From NCBI GenBank assembly GCA_016169945.1, contig JADLSH010000369.1, positions 8,147,001 to 8,211,000 on the forward strand: 64,000 nucleotides of DNA. The letters run 5' to 3'. The DNA is from Trachythela sp. YZ-2020 (Eukaryota > Cnidaria > Anthozoa > Malacalcyonacea > Clavulariidae). Both the position numbers and the translations under genes were made by a program. Shown piece by piece: positions 46,639 to 58,645 of this stretch; the first letter of the stretch is position 1, and each line of letters opens with the position of its first letter. The notes under the pieces were generated by a model that saw nothing but the letters and a program-made list of their open reading frames with translations, was not told the DNA's origin and made no database searches.

Positions 46639-48906
46639 TTTAAACGTGCAATTTATACACCCTCAATTAAAAGAAATAAAAATTTTATAAAACTTTCAAA
46701 AGCCATGGCTAAAAATATTCTGTTTCTAGTCCGCGTGCCGACGCGCACAAATTTTTTGGCGGGCTGAGACCGCTTCAGGGAGGTAGTGTCGGCCCGCTTA
46801 AAATTCTAATTACGCATGCCTTGAAAGAAAAACTAGATGGCATCGATTACTAACAGAGGCGAAGTGTCGTCGGATGAAAGAACTCGCACTTTAATCCATT
46901 TGTGGTCAGAGGATTATTGCTTTGTTTGACATTTAAAACGAACATATTAGGCGATATTGGGGCTCAGCTATAGGCCTAACATATATATACTCTAACTATA
47001 TATATATTTATTACTGCTTCGCTATAGTTAACAAAAATAGAGCTCAGAAGCACAAACTATTTATATAATTATAAATCAATTCAATGTTATACTTGTCTAT
47101 ATGGTATAATTTTACTGTAGCTAGAATTGCTACATTCATCTACAAGTCATTTCTTATTATAAAATGTATTGTTTGATAAGTCCTTTAATTCAGATTGAAG
47201 CGGATTGTACTTGCCTCGGACTCAAGCAACAATAGCGCTATATAGTCAGCTTCAGCATAGTATAATTATTCCTGGTACTGAAGTGTAATTCGGAAAATGG
47301 ACTGTTGCTAGGACTTGAAATACAGTCCCCATGCTTGCATGGAGTTGAAATACAGTGTCCATGTTTGGATTTGAAATATCAGTGCATGTTATATAGTTTT
47401 CATCCTAGACTGTACTATCGTTATTTACTAGAAAAATACTCAGTTAAAGCGCTACGGATGAGCTCAGCGTGTGGTTCTAGTGTTTCATCAATTGGCCGTA
47501 TGGCTGGTTCCTCGACAGTTACTTCAGTTTCATCCCACTCTACGGCAGAGTTTTGCATACATTATGCATGTAGAAGACAGTTTACTAAAGCAGTTGCATC
47601 CATGTCTACCCTATAGCTCTATAAATTTTGTCTGTATAAACTGTTCTTTCTAGACTATATAGAAGTCCAGTAAAGACCATCTCTTACATGTGACCAAGGC
47701 ATAAACTATATATTGAGCGTCTCTAGGTTATTGACGAAACTTCTGGCGAAACGTGTTGGGATTCACGTTTCGATCAGAATAGACAGTTGTATACAATACA
47801 ATACAATACATTTATTGGTCGTCCCATAAGCGCTTTTCAGAACCAATTTACAAGATGAATCTATAAAAACTTGAATAAAAAACCTAAATTTACAACAATT
47901 CATAATAGAGAAATTATTAAATATATAAAATGTTCAAAATAGGAGGGGTCATATTGACCTCTATGATATAAGACAGATCACACTATGGCGTTCAAGTTCA
48001 TAGTAGGCTAAGTATACTTTTGAGTTCGTGTTTAAAACGCTTGATGGAGTTTAAGTCAGTAATATTCTTAGGTAAAGAATTCCAAATTTGTACGGCTCTG
48101 TAATGGAACGCTTGCTGGGCTAACGTCGTTCTGCACTTGGGAATCTGTAATTTGTCACTATTTCGTGTACTACGGTTATGTACTTCAGATCGAAGCGTAA
48201 ACATCGATGACAAATACGTAGGAGAAAGGCCATTCATACATTTAAATGTCAAAATAGCGTCTCTGGACAGTTGTATAGACAGTTGTTGGAATATGTATAG
48301 ACAGTTGTTGGAATCAGGAAGATTGTGTACTCATCTTTGAAGCGGATTGTTAGAATAGAGGGAAGTTAGCAGAGGGAAGCTAGTACTAGCAATTTTAAGT
48401 AAGTTTGTAGCATTATTTCTATGGTTATCTCTTACTTTAAATGATAAATCAAAATGATATAAAGACTTGTAAGGTGTTACTCTGCAGGAAGAAACTAAAT
48501 TACCTTTCTTTATACTGCCACTGGATATATAGCCCTATAAATTTTGTCCACATAAACTGTTTTTTTTCTAAAAGTCCAGTAAAGGCCATCCCTTACATGT
48601 GACCAACGGAGAAATTATGGCGTCTCCAGGCCCAGGTTATTGACGAAACTTCTGGCGAAACGTGTTGGGATTCACGTTTCGATCAGAATAGACAGTTGTT
48701 GGAATCAGGAAGATTGTGTACTCATCTTTGAAGTGGAGCGTTAGAAGTAGAGGGGAAGTTAGCAGAGGGGAAGCTAGTGCTAGCAATTTTTAAGTAAGTT
48801 TGTAGTATTATTTCTATGGTTATCGCTTACTTTAAATGATAAATCAAAATGAAATAAAGACTTCGAGCTCGGCAACATGCAGGCTAACACCACACAAGAC
48901 ACACAG
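46639..48906. repeat. Array unit 4
   Basis: LINE fossil 47794-48265. Several homopolymer runs are one base shorter than in neighbours (about 48358-48395). Confidence 0.95.
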
Positions 48907-51183
48907 TTTAAACGTGCAATTTATACACCCTCAATTAAAAGAAATAAAAATTTTATAAAACTTTCAAAAGCCATGGCTAAAAATATTCTGTTTCTAGTCC
49001 GCGTGCCGACGCGCACAAATTTTTTGGCGGGCTGAGACCGCTTCAGGGAGGTAGTGTCGGCCCGCTTAAAATTCTAATTACGCATGCCTTGAAAGAAAAA
49101 CTAGATGGCATCGATTACTAACAGAGGCGAAGTGTCGTCGGATGAAAGAACTCGCACTTTAATCCATTTGTGGTCAGAGGATTATTGCTTTGTTTGACAT
49201 TTAAAACGAACATATTAGGCGATATTGGGGCTCAGCTATAGGCCTAACATATATACTGTAACTATATATATTTTTATTACTGCTTCGCTATAGTTAACAA
49301 AAATAGAGCTCAGAAGAACAAACTATTTATATAATTATAAATCAATTCAATGTTATATACTTGTCTATATGGTATAATTTTACTGTAGCTAGAATTGCTA
49401 CATTCATCTACAAGTCATTTCTTATTATAAAATGTATTGTTTGATAAGTCCTTTAATTCAGATTGAAGCGGATTGTACTTGCCTCGGACTCAAGCAACAA
49501 TACTCAATAGCGCTATATAGTCAGCTTCAACATAGTATAATTATTCCCTGGTACTGAAGTGTAATTCGGAAAATGGACTGTTGCTAGGACTTGAAATACA
49601 GTCCCCATGCTTGCATGGAGTTGAAATACAGTGTCCATGTTTGGATTTGAAATATCAGTGCATGTTATATAGTTTTCATCCTAGACTGTACTATCGTTAT
49701 TTACTAGAAAAATACTCAGTTAAAGCGCTACGGATGAGCTCAGCGTGTGGTTCTAGTGTTTCATCAATTGGCCGTATGGCTGGTTCCTCGACAGTTACTT
49801 CAGTTTCATCCCACTCTACGGCAGAGTTTTGCATACATTATGCATGTAGAAGACAGTTTACTAAAGCAGTTGCATCCATGTCTACCCTATAGCTCTATAA
49901 ATTTTGTCTGTATAAACTGTTCTTTCTAGACTATATAGAAGTCCAGTAAAGACCATCTCTTACATGTGACCAAGGCATAAACTATATATTGAGCGTCTCT
50001 AGGTTATTGACGAAACTTCTGGCGAAACGTGTTGGCATTCACGTTTCGATCAGAATAGACAGTTGTATACAATACAATACAATACATTTATTGGTCGTCC
50101 CATAAGCGCTTTTCAGAACCAATTTACAAGATGAATCTATAAAAACTTGAATAAAAAACCTAAATTTACAACAATTCATAATAGAGAAATTATTAAATAT
50201 ATAAAATGTTCAAAATAGGAGGGTCATATTGACCTCTATGATATAAGACAGATCACACTATGGCGTTCAAGTTCATAGTAGGCTAAGTATACTTTTGAGT
50301 TCGTGTTTAAAACGCTTGATGGAGTTTAAGTCAGTAATATTCTTAGGTAAAGAATTCCAAATTTGTACGGCTCTGTAATGGAACGCTTGCTGGGCTAACG
50401 TCGTTCTGCACTTGGGAATCTGTAATTTGTCACTATTTCGTGTACTACGGTTATGTACTTCAGATCGAAGCGTAAACATCGATGACAAATACGTAGGAGC
50501 AAGGCCATTCATACATTTAAATGTCAAAATAGCGTCTCTGGACAGTTGTATAGACAGTTGTTGGAATATGTATAGACAGTTGTTGGAATCAGGAAGATTG
50601 TGTACTCATCTTTGAAGCGGATTGTTAGAATAGAGGGGAAGTTAGCAGAGGGGAAGCTAGTACTAGCAATTTTTAAGTAAGTTTGTAGCATTATTTCTAT
50701 GGTTATCTCTTACTTTAAATGATAAATCAAAATGATATAAAGACTTGTAAGGTGTTACTCTGCAGGAAGAAACTAAATTATCTTTCTTTATACTGCCACT
50801 GGATATATAGCCCTATAAATGTTGTCCACATAAACTGTTTTTTTTCTAAAAGTCCAGTAAGGCCATCCCTTACATGTGACCAACGGATAAATTATGGCGT
50901 CTCCAGGCCCAGGTTATTGACGAAACTTCTGGCGAAACGTGTTGGGATTCACGTTTCGATCAGAATAGACAGTTGTTGGAATCAGGAAGATTGTGTACTC
51001 ATCTTTGAAGTGAGCGTTAGAAGTAGAGGGGAAGTTAGCAGAGGGGAAGCTAGTGCTAGCAATTTTTAAGTAAGTTTGTAGTATTATTTCTATGGTTATC
51101 TCTTACTTTAAATGATGAAATCAAAATGAAATAAAGACTTCGAGCTCGGCAACATGCAGGCTAACACCACACAAGACACACAG
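48907..51183. repeat. Array unit 5
   Basis: LINE fossil 50070-50540. Nearly identical to units 3 and 4. Confidence 0.95.
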
Positions 51184-52977
51184 TTTAAACGTGCAATTTA
51201 TACACCCTCAATTAAAAGAAATAAAAATTTTATAAAACTTTCAAAAGCCATGGCTAAAAATATTCTGTTTCTAGTCCGCGTGCCGACGCGCACAAATTTT
51301 TTGGCGGGCTGAGACCGCTTCAAAGAGGTAGTCTCGGCCCGCTTAAAATTCTAATTACGCATGCCTTGAAAGAAAAACTAGATGGCATCGATTACTAACA
51401 GAGGCGAAGTGTCGTCGGATGAAAGAACTCGCACTTTAATCCATTTGTGGTCAGAGGATTATTGCTTTGTTTGACATTTGAAACGAACATATTAGGCGAT
51501 ATTGGGGCTCAGCTATAGGCCTAACATATATACTGTAACTATATATATTTTTATTACTGCTTCGCTATAGTTAACAAAAATAGAGTTCAGAAGCACAAAC
51601 TATTTATATAATTATAAATCAATTCAATGTTATACTTGTCTATATGGTATAATTTTACTGTAGCTAGAATTGCTACACTGATTCATCTACAAGTCATTTC
51701 TTATTATAAAATGTATTGTTTGATAAGTCCTTTAATTCAGATTGAAGCGGATTGTACTTGCCTCGGACTCAAGCAACAATAGCGCTATATAGTCAGGCTT
51801 CAGCATAGTATCATTATTCCCTGGTACTGAAGTGTAATTCGGAAAATGGACTGTTGCTAGGACTTGAAATACAGTCCCCATGCTTGCATGGAGTTGAAAT
51901 ACAGTGTCCATGTTTGGATTTGAAATATCAGTGCATCATGTTATATAGTTTTCATCCTAGACTGTACTATCGTTATTTACTAGAAAAATACTCAGTTAAA
52001 GCGCTACGGATGAGCTCAGCGTGTGGTTCTAGTGTTTCATCAATTGGTATGGCTGGTTCCTCGACAGTTACTTCAGTTTCATCCCACTCTACGGCAGAGC
52101 TTTGCATACATTATGCATGTAGAAGACAGTTTACTAAAGCAGTTGCATCCATGTCTACCCTATAGCTCTATAAATTTTGTCTGTATAAACTGTTCTTTCT
52201 AGACTATATAGAAGTCCAGTAAAGACCATCTCTTACATGTGACCAAGGGATAAACTATATATTGAGCGTCTCCAGGTTATTGACGAAACTTCTGGCGAAA
52301 CGTGTTGGGATTCACGTTTCGATCAGAATAGACAGTTGTATACAATACAATACAATACATTTATTGGTCGTCCAATAAGGGCTTTTCAGAACCAATTTAC
52401 AAGATGAATCTATAAAAACTTGAATAAAAAACCTAAATTTACAACAATTCATAATAGAGAAATTATTAAATATATAAAATGTTCAAAATAGGAGGGGTCA
52501 TATTGACCTCTATGATATAAGACAGATCACACTATGGCGTTCCAGTTCATAGTAGGCTAAGTCTACTTTTGCGTTCGTGTTTAAAACGCTTGATGGAGTT
52601 TAAGTCAGTAATATTCTTAGGTAAAGAATTCCAAATTTGTACGGCTCTGTAATGGAACGCTTGCTGGGCTAACGTCGTTCTGCACTTGGGAATCTGTAAT
52701 TTGTCACTATTTCGTGTACTACGGTTATGCACTTCAGATTGAAGCGTAAACATCGATGACAAATATGTAGGAGAAAGGCCATTCATACATTTAAATGTCA
52801 AAATAGCGTCTCTGGACAGTTGTATAGACAGTTGTTGGAATATGTATAGATTCATCTTTGAAGTAGATTGTTGTTTTGATCAGAATAGACAATTGTTGGA
52901 GTCAGGAAGATTGTGTACTCATCTTTGAAGTGGACCGTTGGAATAGAGGGGAAGTTAGCAGAGGGGAAGCTAGTGCA
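51184..52977. repeat. Array unit 6 (partial, joins the peptide gene)
   Basis: LINE fossil 52343-52814. The right part breaks off at GAGGGGAAGCTAGTGC (about 52977). From there the sequence is the promoter of the downstream gene instead of the unit's AATAAA tail. Confidence 0.93.
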
Positions 52978-52999
52978 TGCACAATACATGGGACGAACA

Positions 53000-53007
53000 T
53001 ATAAAAG
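53000..53007 (+). promoter_or_regulatory. TATA box of the cysteine-rich peptide gene
   Basis: TATAAAAG at 53000-53007. Transcription would start near 53030. It lies just past the end of array unit 6. Confidence 0.6.
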
Positions 53008-53029
53008 AAAGTAAATTAGTGTGCATGCA

Positions 53030-53091
53030 GAAGTTATAGAGTCAAGAGCAAGCTGACCTGCGAACAGTCTCAAAACCAAGCAAGATCAGAG
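53030..53091 (+). other. Probable 5' UTR exon
   Basis: Follows the TATA box at about 25 bp and ends GATCAGAG before the donor GTACAA. The matching acceptor is TATTTTCTGTAG at 54,001-54,002. No ATG opens a useful frame. Confidence 0.5.
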
Positions 53092-53643
53092 GTACAAATA
53101 ATTGACTTTAGCTATATATATATATTTATATGATAATTTTAACCGCCAGTAATTGAAAGAAACGGTACCGGTCATGCATGCAATAGTTCATGCAAATAAA
53201 ATAGTACTGGACAACTGGTACTACTATATGTAAGCCGCAGATCAGAATTAGATAGTGAGATAGTAACGATAACAAAATGTTATTTAAACTAGTAAATTGT
53301 TTCAGCTTCGAAACTATAGGACTGTAACTGAGGAGAACAGTAGCTATATATATATATGGTATAGTTAGTTATTTACAACTAAAAATGCTTCAATAGAAAA
53401 TACAACTGTCAATTTCAATTTGACCATTTGATGTTTATCTAGTCGCAGGCAAAGCTAAAAAGGCATGGCCTATACAAACGCAGAAATATGGAGTCTAATG
53501 TGACTATATTTGTTTTTTCAAACACTTGATATATACCCTATACTGGCTTCTACAAGATGAAATTTTCATGTATCGATGAATTAAAAATACGTCTCGCCGC
53601 CATTTTAACCTCACTAATTTAACCTCACTAGTTTTCAACGTCA

Positions 53644-53908
53644 GGCCTGCTCTGGGACCTCAACTCGCCTTAAATCGCCTTAAATCGCATCGGTTAAAAG
53701 TCCCAATTTTCCTTAAATCGCCTTAAATCGCCTTAACTCGCCTTAACTCGCAATATCGCCTTAAGTTGCCTTAAATCGCCTTAAATCGCCTTAAATCGCC
53801 TTAACTCGCATTGCTTAAAGTCGCAATTTTTCCTTAAATCGCCTTAAATCGCCTTAACTCGCATTATCTCGCGGCGAGTTAAGGCGAGTTACCGTCCCAG
53901 AGCAGGCC
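53644..53908. mobile_element. MITE with internal 11-bp CGCCTTAAATC repeats
   Basis: Ends GGCCTGCTCTGGGAC and GTCCCAGAGCAGGCC are perfect inverted repeats, flanked by AACGTCA on both sides. The interior is about 16 imperfect copies of CGCCTTAAATCG/CGCCTTAACTCG. It lies in the intron of the peptide gene. Confidence 0.88.
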
Positions 53909-54015
53909 TAACGTCACTAATTTATTTAAGAGACGGCTTACTTGTGCTACGGCTTTTCGCCACTTTTAATAGCTAATTTTAATTGGTCAATATTTTCTGT
54001 AGAGCAAAATTCAAG

Positions 54016-54219
54016 ATGATTTCCAAAGTGTTGGTGATGATAATTCTGATTGTCGCAATTAATGACGTGGCAGCCCTTACTTGTGCCAGAAACTGCTGGC
54101 ACAATAACTGGAGGCATCGTGACTCAAGAGCAAGAAGGGCTGGAATGTACGATAACAGATGTTCTTACTCGTACGGTTGGGGTGGTCGCTGTTATTGTTA
54201 CGGCCCACCACGGTGTTGA
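54016..54219 (+). CDS. Secreted arginine-rich six-cysteine peptide, defensin-like
   Basis: 67 residues. ATG at 54016 is preferred over the upstream in-frame ATG (53983) because it lies just inside the exon after the acceptor TTTTCTGTAG and opens a clean signal peptide: MISKVLVMIILIVAINDVAA, with cleavage expected near AA|LT. The mature part (about 47 residues) has nine Arg, two His and only two Asp. Its cysteines run C-x3-C, x21, C, x9, C-x-C, x5, C. The CxxxC plus CxC pair, with GGRCYCY, resembles the core of invertebrate defensins (CS-alpha-beta fold), but the usual first Cys is absent and an extra Cys sits at the C-terminus. A cationic antimicrobial peptide is the best guess; a secreted toxin-like peptide is an alternative. 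The AATAAA signal is at 54402-54407. Confidence 0.75.
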   Translation: MISKVLVMIILIVAINDVAALTCARNCWHNNWRHRDSRARRAGMYDNRCSYSYGWGGRCYCYGPPRC

Positions 54220-54401
54220 ACGCAGAACCAGCAATAAGAACTTTCGAACTCGAATTGATTACAATTTGATTCATTTGGAAATACGTAATTAGAATTTAAT
54301 TAATTTGGTAATTAGCAATAAGAACTTGATTAATTTGAGTTAGTTTGTAGTATTATTTCTATGGTTATCGCTTAATTATTTTAAATGATAAATCAAAATG
54401 A

Positions 54402-54407
54402 AATAAA
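54402..54407 (+). terminator. Poly(A) signal AATAAA of the peptide gene
   Basis: Within GAAATAAAGAC. The 70 bp before it (from about 54338) match the tails of the array units, including TTTGTAGTATTATTTCTATG. Confidence 0.75.
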
Positions 54408-54429
54408 GACAACTTAATAATCTATCTTT

Positions 54430-54958
54430 TGCGTATTAAATAAATGCGTTACCCTGCATGATATAAACATGAACTAACTCTTGGCGGCTGGTGGAATGCT
54501 GAGCAATCATTCGCCAACATTGAAATATATTACAGGTCATGAGCGACTATTGCATTTCTTCTTGATTCATGAAAGCGAGGCTCCTAGGCCAAGGAAGTAT
54601 TCGTGATGTAATTATCGAAAGGGTATATTATTGCATGAGGTTTAAGCATGATATCGACTGAATTGTCGCGGCCAATGTTCGCTTTATCTTCTGAAGCTGA
54701 AAGCTCAAACCCCGGCATTTATCCAAATACAGACCTCGTACGACGGTTCTCGGTGATTAATTCTAATTACTTATTTCTATTAGCACTCAATAGAGCATCT
54801 TAAACAGTCCATGCGGCTCTGCTAAAGACCGGCTCGACTTGATCCACTGGCATTGAAAAATGTAGTTTTCATCAAGTTTACTGGAATAATCTTAGTTGGA
54901 CTATATTATAGCTAAAAATTAGATGTTTTCGACCTGGGCTGTGATGCGACTTATACAC
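54430..54958. other. No gene recognised
   Basis: Unique-looking spacer between the peptide gene and the transposon. Confidence 0.5.
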
Positions 54959-55012
54959 GCAATGTATGGAAAGCCATAGCTGTCTTAAGTGATCAAGCAT
55001 CATTATGCTTGA

Positions 55013-55560
55013 CCTTTATACGCAGTTGTTTCACCTTTATACGCGGTGCTTTCACCATTATACGCGGTGCTTTCAGCATTATACGTGGTCGTTTGACCAT
55101 TATACGCGGTCGTTTGACTATTATACGTTGTCGTTTGACTATTATACGTGGTCGTTTGACCATTATACGCGGTGCTTTCACCATTATACGCGGTGCTTTC
55201 AGTATTATACGCGGTCGTTTTAGCATTATAACGCGGTCGTTTCACCATTATACGCGGTGCTTTCACCATTATACGCGGTGCTTTCACCATTATACGCGGT
55301 ACTTTCACCATTATACGCGGTGCTTTCAGTATTATACGCGGTCGTTTTAGCATTACACGCGGTCGTTTGACCATTATACGCGGTGCTTTCACCGTTATAC
55401 GCGGTGCTTTCGCCGTTATACGCGGTGCTTTCAGTATTATACGTGGTCGTTTGACCATTATACGCGGTGCTTTCACCGTTATACGAGGTGCTTTCACCGT
55501 TATACGCGGTGCTTTCACCGTTATACGCGGTGCTTTCACCATTATACGCATTGGTTTTAT
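55013..55560. repeat. Left-end minisatellite, 21-bp unit (about 26 copies)
   Basis: Unit ACCATTATACGCGGTGCTTTC with variants (GGTCGTTTG, AGTATTATACG). All long open frames over this tract on both strands are by-products of its 21-bp period. Confidence 0.97.
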
Positions 55561-55664
55561 CATCATTATATTCGGTGAGCCAGTACTTTTGGTCAGCGTT
55601 TGGATCGACGTGGCAGACGTCATGCAATCAAAGATATCGATTACTGTATTTCATAGTTAACAAA

Positions 55665-56996
55665 ATGGCGTCAGAAATGGCGTCCATTTTACAAAAGCTG
55701 AATCTTGAGCTGTTCACTGAAAAGTTTGATATGGAGAAAATAACACCAGATTTAGTAGGAAAGTTATCTTTAAATGAGTTTAAAGAGTTGGGAGTGCAAA
55801 ATCGCAATGATATAATGGCATTAAGAGTAGAGTGTACAAAATATGGACCAGAGAAGCCGCAAAGAAATATCTCAAATCAATGTGGAGCTCCTCAATTTGA
55901 TATTCCTCGGACTGTTTTGGAGTGTTATCTTGATCAGAACTTGACGATCAATGAAATTTGCAAGATTCTTTGTGTATCAGAGAGCACAATTTATCGCAGG
56001 ATGAGACAGTATGGCCTAAGTAAGATGGATTTTTCGGATATTTCAGACGACCATTCAGACATTCAAATTAAGGAAATAACCAAAGAATTTCCTCACTCTG
56101 GGGAGGGGCTTGTAAAGCAGATGTTATTGGTGAGAAACATCAAAGTCCAACGTTGGCGGCTACGTGATAGTCTGCATAGGGTTGATGGTGAAGGTATTGC
56201 CCAAAGGTCGAGAGGAAGATTGCACAGGAGGACATACCATGTTCAAGGTCCAAACCACCTTTGGCATATTGACACGAACCACAAGCTCATTCGCTGGAAC
56301 TTCATTATTATAGGAGGTATTGATGGTTTCAGTCGTTTTCCTGTAATGTTGCAGTGCTCGGACAATAACAAGGCAGATACTGTGTTGGCATGTTTTGTAG
56401 ATGCTGTTAATGAGTTTGGACTACCCAGTAGAATTCGAACGGACAAAGGCCTTGAAAATGTTGGGATTGCACAATTCATGATTCAAAATCGAGGTACCAA
56501 CCGTGGAAGTATTATCACTGGGAAGAGTACACACAACCAAAGAATTGAGCGTTTGTGGAGAGATGTTTATGAAGGAGTTCTTAGCTTTTTCTATCAGCTG
56601 TTTTATGAGTTACACCTGCTTGAATAGTTACACCTGGCAGCCCTTCATCACGTATTTGTTCCTCTCGTTAATGAGAAATTGACTGTTTGGAAAACAGCTT
56701 GGGCTCATCACAGAATGCGAATAACCAGGTCAACACCTGCACAGCTATGGCTAACAGGTCAAGTTAACAATCCAGTAGGGCTGGAGGCTACTCTTACTCC
56801 AATTGAAGATCCTGATGAAGAACTAGATGAAGGAAATGAGGAGCAGTCTGATGGGGATAGACCAGTATTCCTCCCACTATTATCAGGTCTATCTGAAGCC
56901 TGTCACAATGAACTTAATGCCCAAACCTGGACCAGGTCAAACCATGGGATTGATGACTTTGTCACAACATTGGACATCATTAGAAGGAATGATGTT
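55665..56996 (+). pseudogene. SAM-HTH-integrase transposase, interrupted
   Basis: Start chosen at 55665 ([17 protein letters not shown]), just inside the left terminal repeat. Residues about 5-60 form a SAM-like helical domain ([17 protein letters not shown]). Then an HTH ([20 protein letters not shown]) and an rve-type integrase core: [10 protein letters not shown] (first Asp), [21 protein letters not shown] (second Asp) and [12 protein letters not shown] (Glu). The frame stops at 56627 after YELHLLE. The C-terminal part (LAALHHVFVPLVNEK, AWAHHRMRI, STPAQLWLTGQ and an acidic tail) continues past the stop to 56996. A short repeat, GTTACACCTG, at the break suggests a deletion. It would insert the element's DNA by DDE chemistry if intact. 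Confidence 0.85.
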
Positions 56997-56999
56997 TAA

Positions 57000-57400
57000 C
57001 CCTTCTTTTTACTTAAACTAATAGTGTCACAATCAATGTGACACAATAATGTTAGGCTATCAGGCAATGGTAAAGATTTTTAGGGGGATAATATTTAGGG
57101 GTTGGTCACTGGGAAAATTGAATTATTTAATAATTACTATTGAATTTACCTATGACCATTTTAATTTGTTAAATGATTTTTACTTGTTTCCATCTGTATC
57201 TAATAAATTGTATATTCAAGTTTGTATTTTTACCCATACGTTTTTCTTGTTTTTTTCTTGAATTTGGTTTGGGGTTAGGGAAGGTTTTAGGGTTAGGTTC
57301 ATTAATTTGCAAAGTTTTTAAACTTATCTGAAAGTTGAGAAAATGACGTCACATCAGTTTGGTAGATGGAAACAGTGCTAACCAATACAATTCACAGAGT
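57000..57400. other. Non-coding interior of the transposon
   Basis: AT-rich, with a few GGTTAGG words near 57,270-57,297, too few for telomeric repeat. Confidence 0.5.
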
Positions 57401-57403
57401 CTA

Positions 57404-57707
57404 AAGAGGCGGTCAAGTCTGTATGTAAACATTGTAGTTTACTACAATTATTATTTTATGTGACGTATTCTTTATTTTTTGGTGCTAATATTAAAAATTC
57501 TGATTTCTGAAAGCTTTGTTTACATTTTTGTATTAAATTATTGAACTTTACTAACGATCTGCAGTCAAATATTTATATTTTCATGCGTATAGAGAATAAT
57601 AAATTATCAAAACACAATGATCACGCTTTGTAAGAACATAAAAACCTATAATTATGCCCAGTGGGCCAACACAGCGCACATGCGCAGAACAGACTTGACC
57701 ACCTCTT
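57404..57707. mobile_element. MITE nested in the transposon (304 bp, TA duplication)
   Basis: Ends AAGAGGCGGTCAAGTCTG and CAGACTTGACCACCTCTT (one mismatch), flanked by TA at 57402-57403 and 57708-57709. Non-coding. Confidence 0.85.
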
Positions 57708-58284
57708 TAATATATCCAAGTATTGAAATGTCATAAAAACATATCAGCACATCAAACATTTCCAAAGAAGGCATTAGCAAATGCATAATCATATAGAGAG
57801 AAGAGACGATCAGGTGCTGTTGCATGTGGTAATGTCAGGGAACAAATACATGTATTTGCTGTGGGGATGAATTTATCAGCCGCCACTGCTTTAATAAAGT
57901 GTGAAGCCTAATGGAGGTTCTTCATCGGCACATGTTGCGAACATCAGTACATGAGCCAAGCTAATTGCACCCCGTCGTCCACCTATAAATATAGTACATA
58001 TATGATTCGGTTACATTTTACTCAGCAGATTATTAAAATTGTATACTTATATATTTTATTGGATATTTAGTAAAATGACACTGGATGCATTATAAAAGTC
58101 TGAGCCAAATTCCCATTGGTAGAAAGAATCAACCCCACACATTTATGATACAATTTTTTTCCTAATTTTTTTTACTATTTACTTACTTACGTGCTCGCGC
58201 ATATTCAACATCTTTGATTACATGACGTCTGCCACTTCGACCCAATCGCTGACCAAAAGTACTGGCTCACCGAATATAATGATG

Positions 58285-58645
58285 ATAAAACCACCGCGTA
58301 TAACGGTGAAAGCACCGCGTATAACGGTGAAAGCACCGCGTGTAATGCTAAAACGACCGCGTATAATACTGATAGCACCGCGTATAATGGTGAAAGTACC
58401 GCGTATAATGGTGAAAGTACCGCGTATAATGGTGAAAGCACCGCGTATAATGACAACAGCACCGCGTATAATGCTAAAACGACCGCGTATAATACTGAAA
58501 GCACCGCGTATAATGGCGAAAGCACCGCGTATAATGGTCAAACGACCACGTATAATGCTGAAAGCACCGCGTATAATGGTGAAAGCACCGTGTATAAAGG
58601 TGAAACGACTGCGTATAAAGGTCAAAGCACTGCGTATAATGATGC
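58285..58645. repeat. Right-end minisatellite, 21-bp unit, inverted (about 17 copies)
   Basis: Same unit in opposite orientation (GAAAGCACCGCGTATAATGGT). Fewer copies than the left end. Confidence 0.97.

Larger units (their letters stand above)
39390..52977. repeat. Tandem array of six ~2.27-kb units
   Basis: Anchors such as CTTCGAGCTCGGCAACATG recur at about 41507, 43762, 46592, 48861 and 51138, giving periods of 2255, 2830, 2269 and 2277. The long interval contains an insertion. Each unit holds two related sub-blocks with CGAAACGTG..CACGTTTCG hairpins, a fossil LINE 3' end and an AATAAA-bearing tail. The units are highly similar with few indels. The last unit runs directly into the promoter of the cysteine-rich peptide gene. 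Confidence 0.97.

Noticed and set aside
55003..55660. Several long frames on both strands ([14 protein letters not shown] and TAYNGES repeats)
   Set aside because: Products of the 21-bp minisatellite in the transposon ends; all frames of a 21-bp repeat without stops are open.
57262..57300. GGTTAGGG words as an interstitial telomere
   Set aside because: Only two or three imperfect words, inside a transposon.
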